From Bacteroidales bacterium (GTDB taxonomy: Bacteria; Bacteroidota; Bacteroidia; Bacteroidales; UBA4181), in the NCBI GenBank assembly GCA_031287245.1, contig JAITTD010000134.1, forward strand, positions 1 through 9,139: 9,139 nucleotides of DNA, given 5' to 3'. The translations under genes were made by a program, and so were the position numbers. Below, piece after piece: positions 1-5,224 of this stretch (positions within the stretch are counted from its first letter, which is position 1; every line of letters starts with the position of its first letter). The notes beneath the pieces are model-generated. The model saw only the letters and a list, made by a program, of their open reading frames with translations, was not told the origin of the DNA and ran no database searches.

Positions 1-242
1 GCAAGCGGTTCCTGTGCGAAGAAGCGGATATACTGCTGAAAAAAGAGCGGAACAAACAGATTATACTCACGAGGCAGGAACGCGAACTGCTAAAGCTGCT
101 TGCCGCCGGTCATACCAGCAAGGAAATAGCCGAAAAGATGAATCTCGGCTATGAAACCGTACGCAGTTACCGTAAAAACCTGCAAACCAAGTTGGGAGTA
201 CACAGCACAGTCGAACTGACGCGCATAGCGTTGGACAAATAA
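1..242 (+). CDS. LuxR/NarL-family HTH protein, C-terminal fragment (5' end off the window)
   Basis: The reading frame is open from base 3 to the TAA stop at 240-242, giving 79 visible residues. The second half is a typical LuxR/GerE DNA-binding domain: LTRQERELLKLLAAG, then HTSKEIAEKMNLGYETVRSY, then RKNLQTKLGVHSTVELTRIAL. The central ETVRSYRKNL stretch is the recognition-helix region. The fold usually sits at the end of response regulators (receiver plus HTH) and of some one-component regulators. The preceding visible residues (KRFLCEEADILLKKERNKQ) resemble an interdomain linker, so a NarL/FixJ-type response regulator is likely, but the receiver domain is outside the window. It is the only + strand gene here and converges on the GH2 gene. 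Its target genes cannot be inferred. Confidence 0.88.
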   Translation, partial: KRFLCEEADILLKKERNKQIILTRQERELLKLLAAGHTSKEIAEKMNLGYETVRSYRKNLQTKLGVHSTVELTRIALDK

Positions 243-299
243 CTGCTGTAAACTTATCACGGCTGTTTAGTCTATAACAAAAGCCTCGATTATATTGTG

Positions 300-316
300 A
301 AACCTCTACAAGGTTT
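300..316. other. Short hairpin, possible weak terminator of the LuxR-type gene
   Basis: AAACCT (300-305) and AGGTTT (311-316) form a 6-bp stem with loop CTACA, about 58 bases after the LuxR-type stop codon. Only one further T follows before GGAGG, so the U-tract is poor. The CCTC at 303-306 could instead pair with GAGG at 319-322, giving a mutually exclusive hairpin. A terminator role is possible but weakly supported. Confidence 0.3.
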
Positions 317-337
317 TGGAGGATGCCTGTATCCTGT

Positions 338-405
338 TTTCTATTGAGATGTATCCCCTAACGGGGAATGTTCGCTTGTCCGTAGGACATTCATATCAAT
401 AGAAA
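338..405. other. Predicted three-way-junction (cloverleaf-like) structured element
   Basis: An outer stem pairs TTTCTATTGA (338-347) with TCAATAGAAA (396-405), 10 perfect pairs. It continues after one mismatch with ATG (349-351) against CAT (392-394). Inside it are two perfect 5-bp hairpins: TCCCC/GGGGA (354-358 with 363-367, loop TAAC) and TGTCC/GGACA (377-381 with 385-389, loop GTA). The folding comes from visible complementarity only. It could be a small structured RNA, a terminator-linked fold or a dispersed palindromic repeat. It lacks tRNA hallmarks. Confidence 0.45.
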
Positions 406-410
406 TAAAT

Positions 411-511
411 CAACGAAACATTCGGAGTGGACAACGAAACATTCGGAGTGGACAACGAAACGTTCGGAGTGGACAACGAAACATTCGGAGTGGACAACGA
501 AACATTCGGAG
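411..511. repeat. 21-bp tandem repeat, about 4.8 copies
   Basis: Copies start at 411, 432, 453, 474 and 495. Each begins CAACGAAACATTCGGAGTGG and ends with A, giving a 21-bp period. Copy 3 carries a single A-to-G change (ACGTTCGG), and copy 5 breaks off after ATTCGGAG. The copies abut with no spacers, so this is not a CRISPR array. The period is a multiple of three, but no start codon or plausible reading frame runs through it, so I treat it as non-coding. Confidence 0.95.
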
Positions 512-557
512 GGATGATTGAAAGGATGCAGTCAGTCGGATGGGGTCATCAATAACA

Positions 558-583
558 CAGGGGCACAAAATTTTGTGCCCCTG
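558..583. terminator. 26-bp perfect palindrome, possible terminator of the GH2 gene
   Basis: CAGGGGCACAAAA at 558-570 is followed directly by its exact reverse complement at 571-583. It lies 24 bases beyond the GH2 stop codon, between two convergent genes, which fits a bidirectional terminator. As RNA it would form a stem with a tight loop in the AAAATTTT centre. Neither side has a good run of T after the stem (TGTTATTG on the - strand, CGATGTTC on the +). Intrinsic termination is therefore plausible rather than certain, and a protein-binding site is the alternative. Confidence 0.55.
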
Positions 584-606
584 CGATGTTCTGCGACAAT
601 GGATGA

Positions 607-2409
607 TTATTTTTGGGGGTTTTTACCAAGTATGGATTTGATGCGGTTCATATCAAATTTTGAACTCCGGTCGTAATTATAGATGCCGTTTTGCTCCTGT
701 TCCACGTCTGTGAGTTGGGTGTAGCAATAGCCGGAAATATATTCGGTTTGAAGAATCACGTTGGTCAAGGCTTCCAAACGGGCGTAAAATTCTTCTATCG
801 TTTTCGGATCGTCGCCATACCCCCAACTGTTTTCGGCAAATTGTTTGCCCACTACCCATTTGATGCCGCCATATTCATCCAGAAAATAGGGCTGACCTTC
901 ATAAGGAACCTCTTTTTTGCGGTCATGTTGCGGTATCAAACCATCTTTTATTTCCAAATCTTTTTTCAAATCTTCCCCTTTCTGCGCGTAATTATGCCAT
1001 GACCACACGTCCGTCATCACGTGATAGGCGCCGCTGGCATCGTTCACCGGACGGTAGTCAAGAGCGTGGGAGAGTTTGTAAACATCCGCAAGGAAACGGT
1101 CGTGCTGTACAGCCTGTTCTGGCGATCCGGGGCGTTCCCATGTTTCGTTGAAAGGCGTCCAGGCGATGATAGACGGATGATTGCGGTCGCGAAGGATGAT
1201 TTCTTCCCATTCGGTCATGAAATTACGGGCAGTGATCGGTTCGTTGGCGTTGGCGCCCCAACTGGACGATTCGCCCCAAGTCAGGTAGCCCAATTTGTCA
1301 GCCCAATAGTGGAAACGTTCTTCAAAAACTTTCTGATGCAGACGCGCACCGTTAAATCCAGCCGCCATACTCAGTTCGATGTCCCGCTTCAAATCCTTGT
1401 CCGACGGTGCCGTCCACACGCCTTCGGGATAAAACCCCTGGTCTAAGACAAAGCGGAGATAATATGGCTTGTTATTCAGGAAATAGCGGTTGCCTTCGAT
1501 ATGAATCTTGCGCATTCCGGAGTATGACGCTACTTTATCAATGGTTTTGCCTGCCGCATCCAGCACTTCCAAATCAACGTCGTAGAGGAAGGGCGATTCG
1601 GGCGACCATGTTTTTACGTTTTTCACCGGCAAAATGGCAATAGCAGGCGTTGCAGCCGGAATGGTCTGTGTAGCCACTACTTTGCTGCCGTCTTTGATGT
1701 TGACGCGGAGTTTTTGCCCAGCCTGCAATCCGAAAAATTCAGGATAAACGACGAAACGGCTCTGGTCCAGTTCGGGGATGATGTTCACCCGTTTCAGTCC
1801 GCAGGGATTGACCGCTTCCAGCCAAACGGTTTGCCAGATGCCCGTAGTGCGCGTGTAATGGCAGCCCTGTGAATAGTAATTGCCCGATTGCTTGCCGCAA
1901 GCCTGATAGCCTGAATGCAGGTTGTCTTCCACGTACAACACCAGGTCGTATTCCTGTCCACCCGTCACGTAGCGGGACAGGTCTATCTCGAAAGAGGACG
2001 TTCCGCCCCAATGCCTTCCCGCCACTTGACCATTGATGTAAATGCTCGCGTAATAGTCAACGCCGCCGAAATGCAGCAGGACTTTTTTGTCCTTCCAGTC
2101 AGCAGGAATCTGAATTTTGCGATGATACCACATTGCGTTGATGTAATCTCGGTGTTCTACGCCGGATAATTTACTTTCAGGGCAAAAAGGCACCTGAATG
2201 GTGCTATTGAAGCCCGTACTCTTGTAAAGTTTTCTGTCTTTGCCCGACTTCCCGAAATCGAAGGCATACGTCCAGTTACCGTTAAGGTTAATCCAGTCCT
2301 GCCGTTCAAACTGCGGACGGGGATATTCGGGACGAGGGATACTGTTTTGCGCATTGGCGCTCAATGCGAACGAAAATAACAATACTGCGATAAAAAAGGT
2401 ATTTTTCAT
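607..2409 (-). CDS. Exported glycoside hydrolase family 2 protein (beta-galactosidase/beta-glucuronidase-like)
   Basis: The 600-residue product starts with a signal peptide (about residues 1-20, hydrophobic core FFIAVLLFSFAL, likely cut SANA|Q). The residue after the cut is Q, not Cys, so it is not a lipoprotein. The rest follows the GH2 order: a jelly-roll sugar-binding domain (about 30-200; LNGNWTYAFD, WYHRKIQIP, LLHFGGVDYYASIYINGQ), an immunoglobulin-like domain (about 202-300), and a TIM barrel (about 305-600) with GFNGARLHQ. The predicted acid/base is Glu422 in FNETW and the nucleophile is Glu512 in FLDEYGG. Both are present, so the enzyme should be an active retaining exo-glycosidase in the periplasm or beyond. 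It is much shorter than LacZ and lacks C-terminal accessory domains, as many Bacteroidetes GH2 proteins do. The sugar hydrolysed (galactoside, glucuronide, mannoside or other) cannot be told. There is no Shine-Dalgarno site; the start is set by the signal peptide and a promoter upstream. Confidence 0.92.
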   Translation of the reverse strand: MKNTFFIAVLLFSFALSANAQNSIPRPEYPRPQFERQDWINLNGNWTYAFDFGKSGKDRKLYKSTGFNSTIQVPFCPESKLSGVEHRDYINAMWYHRKIQIPADWKDKKVLLHFGGVDYYASIYINGQVAGRHWGGTSSFEIDLSRYVTGGQEYDLVLYVEDNLHSGYQACGKQSGNYYSQGCHYTRTTGIWQTVWLEAVNPCGLKRVNIIPELDQSRFVVYPEFFGLQAGQKLRVNIKDGSKVVATQTIPAATPAIAILPVKNVKTWSPESPFLYDVDLEVLDAAGKTIDKVASYSGMRKIHIEGNRYFLNNKPYYLRFVLDQGFYPEGVWTAPSDKDLKRDIELSMAAGFNGARLHQKVFEERFHYWADKLGYLTWGESSSWGANANEPITARNFMTEWEEIILRDRNHPSIIAWTPFNETWERPGSPEQAVQHDRFLADVYKLSHALDYRPVNDASGAYHVMTDVWSWHNYAQKGEDLKKDLEIKDGLIPQHDRKKEVPYEGQPYFLDEYGGIKWVVGKQFAENSWGYGDDPKTIEEFYARLEALTNVILQTEYISGYCYTQLTDVEQEQNGIYNYDRSSKFDMNRIKSILGKNPQK

Positions 2410-2484
2410 GATGAATTAATTATGAATTGAATGATTTTGTTTATTAATATACCATCCAGTTACAAATGCAACTTTTTGATTGTA

Positions 2485-2516
2485 CAAAAGTAGATAAAAA
2501 TTTGGATACTTACAAA
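2485..2516 (-). promoter_or_regulatory. Bacteroidetes-type promoter for the GH2 gene
   Basis: Read on the - strand, a TTTG -33 element (2513-2516) is followed after exactly 20 bp by TACTTTTG (2485-2492), which fits the Bacteroidetes -7 consensus TAnnTTTG. Transcription would start near 2478-2481, giving a leader of about 70 bases, AT-rich and without a Shine-Dalgarno site. The GTGAGAC repeat array begins about 27 bp upstream of the -33 element. Confidence 0.72.
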
Positions 2517-2543
2517 AAAAAACATTCTAATCAAAAATAAATA

Positions 2544-2646
2544 GTGAGACAGTGGTGAGACATAGTGAGACAATGGTGAGACAATGGTGAGACATAGTGA
2601 GACAATGGTGAGACAGTGGTGAGACAATGGTGAGACATAGTGAGAC
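2544..2646. repeat. Array of ten GTGAGAC units at 10-11 bp spacing
   Basis: On the + strand GTGAGAC starts at 2544, 2555, 2565, 2576, 2587, 2597, 2608, 2619, 2630 and 2640. The separating bases are AGTG, ATA or AATG. Spacing alternates between 10 and 11 bp, so successive units face the same side of the helix. On the - strand the array reads as a low-complexity Ser/His/Leu/Val frame with no start context or homology, so it is not a gene. It lies between the end of the receptor gene and the GH2 promoter. Confidence 0.95.
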
Positions 2647-2657
2647 AATTGTATCAC
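2640..2657. other. Near-perfect dyad at the junction of the two inverted arrays
   Basis: The 18-bp sequence GTGAGACAATTGTATCAC is symmetric about CAATTG, with only one mismatched pair of positions (G at 5 against A at 14). It is where the GTGAGAC array ends and the TCAC array begins, so it is the centre of a large degenerate inverted repeat of about 190 bp. It could be a binding site for a dimeric protein or simply the scar of an inversion. Confidence 0.6.
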
Positions 2658-2732
2658 TATCGAATCACTACTGAATCACAACCGAATCACTACTGAATCA
2701 CTACTGAATCACAACCGAATCACAATTGAATT
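2651..2732. repeat. 11-bp tandem array (GAATCAC family) abutting the receptor stop codon
   Basis: Seven 11-bp units run from 2651: GTATCACTATC, then GAATCACTACT or GAATCACAACC in mixed order, then GAATCACAATT, then a partial GAATT. TCAC recurs exactly every 11 bp (2654, 2665, 2676, 2687, 2698, 2709, 2720). The unit is TCAC in the same direction where the neighbouring array has GTGA, so the two arrays are inverted with respect to each other. The last partial unit overlaps the stop codon of the TonB-dependent receptor (2731-2733). Confidence 0.95.
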
Positions 2733-5094
2733 AAAACGAGAAATTCCACGTGACGGACGGCACGAAGGAGAAGAGATAAATCATTTCGGCATACGACTGG
2801 TTGGGGTTGTCTTCTTCCTGCTCGAAAAGAATGGTCCACGGGTTGTGGCGTCCGTATGCGTTGTAGAGGGAGAAGTTCAGTTCGCTTTTGAGACGTTTGC
2901 CCGGACGCTGTTTGAGCGACCATGTTGCCGACAAATCAAGCCTGTGGTAGTCGGGATAACGGGATTCGTTGCGGCGGGAATAAATTGGCACGTAACGCCC
3001 CTCAATCTCGAAACGTCCTACCGGATAGGTAACAGGCATTCCGGTGGCATACACCCAGTTGGCGGACACTATCAGGCGGGGCGACAATTCATAATTCAGC
3101 ACAACAGACACATTGTTCGGCTTGTCGTACGGCGAGCGATACCATTTGCCATCGTTGATATGGTCAATTTTCCGCTTGGCGGCTGCGTAAGTATAACTCA
3201 CCCAGCCGTTCAGTTTGCCTTCGTTTTTACGAATCATCAACTCAACGCCATAAGTTTCGCCCTTGCCGAAGCGCAGTTCGCGTTCCAGTTCGTCATTCGC
3301 TATCAGGTTGGCATGGTCTTTAAAATCAATCACGTGTGTCATATTTTTGTAATATACCTCTACCGAAGCCTCAAACATATCATGGTGGAAATTTCTGAAA
3401 TAGCCAACGGCATACTGATTGCACAATTGCGGCAGCACGTTGGGCGTGGACTGAAACCAGACATCCAGAGGCGAACCGGACGCGGAATTGGACGCCAACT
3501 GTATGAACTGCGCCGTCCGTGAATAACTTGCCTTTACGGAATTGGCGCCGTTGAAGGCGTACAGCACGCCCAGTCGCGGCTCCAGCCTGCCCGTGCTGTG
3601 GTAGATATGTCCGCCGGCATAAGTGGCTGAATCCGTCACAGCGTAGTTTTTCAGCGTGTAGGTTTGTTCGCCGTTGCCGATATTTTGGAAAATGGTGTAT
3701 CGCAAGCCATATTTCAGCGTCAGTTTGTCGCCTATCTTCGTTTCGTTTGACACAAAAAGAGCATGTTCCAAGGCGTGTTGCCAGGGCTGTTCAAACTGGG
3801 CGATGATGGAATTCTCGCCGATGCCGCCGCCCTTGCCGGGTGCAAACCTGTGCAACAGCAGATGATAGCCGTATTTCAGATTGTTGGACGGATTGATATG
3901 CCACGAGAAGTCGGCTTTGAAGCCAAAATCCTGCATTTTCGACAGCCAGTCCATTGCAATCTGTTCGCTCAGTTCCGCTTTAATGTAATAATCGTAGAAA
4001 CTGCCAATGAACGTAAAGTTGGAAAACAGTTTCGGCGAAAAAATATGGTTCCATCGCAAAGTCAGCGTTTGGTTGCCAAAATCCATCCCTGCAAGGCGGT
4101 TGGCGAATTTGTCGCGCCCCATGTAGGCAGCAAAAAACACGCGGTTGTTGTCATTGATGCGGTAATTCAACTTGCCGTTCAGGTCGTAAAAATACAATTG
4201 CGACTGTCGCAACTGCTGCTCGTTGGACAGCAACAGGAACATGTCTGCATAAGTGCGCCGTCCGCTCACCAAATACGTCAATTTGTCGGTAAACAGCGGA
4301 CCTTCCACTGTCAGGCGGCTGGATATGGTTCCTATTCCGCCCGTAGCGGAAAATTTCCGGTTGTTGCCGTCGCGACTGCGCACATCAAGCAACGATGATA
4401 GCCGTCCGCCGAAAGTGGCGGGAATATCGCCCTTGTAGAGTACCACATCCTTGATAGCGTCGTTGTTGAACACCGACAGAAATCCCATCAGGTGGGAAGC
4501 ATTGTAAACAGTGGCTTCGTCGAGCAGTATCAGGTTCTGGTCGTGGCTTCCCCCTCTGACACTGAACCCTGAAGAGCCTTCGGATGTCGATTGCACTCCG
4601 GGCAACAGTTGAATGGCTTTGATGACATCCACTTCGCCCATCAGGGCTGGTATGCGCTTCAACGTCTTCATGGAAATGCGTTCCACGCTCATTGTGGAAC
4701 GTGTCACATTGGCATTTCTGCTTTCGGAAGAAATAACGACTTCCTGCAATTCGTTGGAGGAAGGCGTCAGTTGAATGTTCAATTTTTCGTTTTTATGCAA
4801 ATCAATTTCCCTGCTCAATGTTTCGTAACCGACAAAAGAGACGACCAGCAGATGCTTTCCTTCGGGGACAGTGAGTGAATAAAACCCGTAAGCATTGGCA
4901 GATGCGCCTGTTTTCAGTTCCTTCACGTACACCGATGCGCCAATCAGGTCTTCGCCCGTGGAAGCATCCGTAATATTGCCGCTAACGGTAAAACGGCTGC
5001 CTTGCGCCACAGCGTTTTCCACGGAAAAGAAGAGCAAGGAAAACAAAAGTATGGGTGATATGCTGTGATACAACTGTGATATATGGTGACACAT
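2731..5094 (-). CDS. TonB-dependent outer-membrane receptor with CarboxypepD_reg-like domain
   Basis: This 787-residue protein is an energised outer-membrane importer that would work with TonB-ExbBD. Residues 1-31 form a signal peptide (core ILLFSLLFFSV, likely cut AVAQ). Residues 35-110 are a carboxypeptidase-regulatory-like beta sandwich (VSGNITDASTGEDLIGASV, AYGFYSLTVPEGKH, VVSFVGYE). ELQEVVIS at 115-122 leads into the plug (about 140-240): GFSVRGG, NLILLDEATVYN, FGGRLSSLLDVRSRDGN. The remainder is a beta barrel ending in the aromatic signature VTWNFSF. The length is that of ordinary TonB receptors rather than the roughly 1000-residue SusC type. No SusD, and no DUF4249 lipoprotein often paired with this receptor type, follows it. 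Residues 1-14 (MCHHISQLYHSISP) are encoded by a GTGA-type repeat and give an unusual n-region without Lys or Arg. A promoter just upstream supports this ATG. The substrate is unknown. Confidence 0.95.
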   Translation of the reverse strand: MCHHISQLYHSISPILLFSLLFFSVENAVAQGSRFTVSGNITDASTGEDLIGASVYVKELKTGASANAYGFYSLTVPEGKHLLVVSFVGYETLSREIDLHKNEKLNIQLTPSSNELQEVVISSESRNANVTRSTMSVERISMKTLKRIPALMGEVDVIKAIQLLPGVQSTSEGSSGFSVRGGSHDQNLILLDEATVYNASHLMGFLSVFNNDAIKDVVLYKGDIPATFGGRLSSLLDVRSRDGNNRKFSATGGIGTISSRLTVEGPLFTDKLTYLVSGRRTYADMFLLLSNEQQLRQSQLYFYDLNGKLNYRINDNNRVFFAAYMGRDKFANRLAGMDFGNQTLTLRWNHIFSPKLFSNFTFIGSFYDYYIKAELSEQIAMDWLSKMQDFGFKADFSWHINPSNNLKYGYHLLLHRFAPGKGGGIGENSIIAQFEQPWQHALEHALFVSNETKIGDKLTLKYGLRYTIFQNIGNGEQTYTLKNYAVTDSATYAGGHIYHSTGRLEPRLGVLYAFNGANSVKASYSRTAQFIQLASNSASGSPLDVWFQSTPNVLPQLCNQYAVGYFRNFHHDMFEASVEVYYKNMTHVIDFKDHANLIANDELERELRFGKGETYGVELMIRKNEGKLNGWVSYTYAAAKRKIDHINDGKWYRSPYDKPNNVSVVLNYELSPRLIVSANWVYATGMPVTYPVGRFEIEGRYVPIYSRRNESRYPDYHRLDLSATWSLKQRPGKRLKSELNFSLYNAYGRHNPWTILFEQEEDNPNQSYAEMIYLFSFVPSVTWNFSF
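5055..5089. repeat. Four GTGA units at 10-11 bp spacing inside the start of the receptor gene
   Basis: On the + strand GTGA occurs at 5055, 5065, 5076 and 5086, with flanks such as TATGCT and TACAACT. This is the same style and period as the arrays at 2544-2732. Here the units are within codons 2-14 of the TonB-dependent receptor. The period is not a multiple of three, so the repeat is not a protein-level repeat. Confidence 0.7.
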
Positions 5095-5113
5095 GCTTGA
5101 TAAATAAGAAATG

Positions 5114-5145
5114 CAAAGGTACCACTTTTACCCCAATTCACCAAA
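5114..5145 (-). promoter_or_regulatory. Bacteroidetes-type promoter for the TonB-dependent receptor
   Basis: On the - strand TTTG (5142-5145) is followed after 20 bp by TACCTTTG (5114-5121), an exact fit to the TAnnTTTG -7 consensus. The predicted transcript start is near 5107-5110, so the leader to the ATG at 5094 is only about 13-16 bases. This favours the annotated start over any longer reading frame. Confidence 0.75.
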
Positions 5146-5177
5146 CATTTTTTAGGGGTGTTATACGCATAACGCGA

Positions 5178-5207
5178 AAAAGGGAGCAGAAAAATCTACT
5201 CCCTTTT
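5178..5207 (-). terminator. Rho-independent terminator after ppdK
   Basis: The arms at 5178-5190 and 5195-5207 pair over 13 positions in the - strand transcript (AAAAGGGAG with CTCCCTTTT, one U-G wobble further in) around a UUUU loop. The descending arm runs directly into TTTTT. It lies 17 bases past the ppdK stop codon and just before the receptor promoter, so it should isolate the two transcription units. Confidence 0.88.
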
Positions 5208-5224
5208 CAATGGATTACAAATAT

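Larger units (their letters stand above)
243..606. other. Intergenic region between convergent genes, rich in repeats and inverted repeats
   Basis: This 364-bp gap separates the ends of the LuxR-type gene (+) and the GH2 gene (-). I see no credible open reading frame in it. It holds, in order, a short hairpin (300-316), a predicted three-way junction (338-405), a 21-bp tandem array (411-511) and a perfect palindrome (558-583), each listed separately. Because both flanking genes end here, promoter function is not required. Transcription termination, or accumulated non-coding repeat DNA, is the simplest reading. Confidence 0.7.

Noticed and set aside
338..405. Possible tRNA or integron attC site.
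   Set aside because: There is no acceptor/anticodon/T-loop arrangement, no CCA-compatible end and no recognisable attC core sites or integron cassette.
411..511. Possible CRISPR array.
   Set aside because: Units are directly contiguous with no variable spacers, the repeat is only 21 bp, and no cas genes are visible.
243..606. Insertion sequence or transposon remnant.
   Set aside because: No transposase fragment, no matching terminal inverted repeats flanking a unit and no target duplication are visible.
2460..2657. A 65-codon - strand frame rich in Ser, His, Leu and Val (SPLSHYVSPLSHH).
   Set aside because: It is simply the translation of the GTGAGAC array, with no start context, domain or homology. 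It would also overlap the GH2 promoter.
2845..4398. Long + strand frames (225 and 211 codons) opposite the TonB-receptor gene.
   Set aside because: They are antisense to a full-length recognisable receptor and show no domain of their own.
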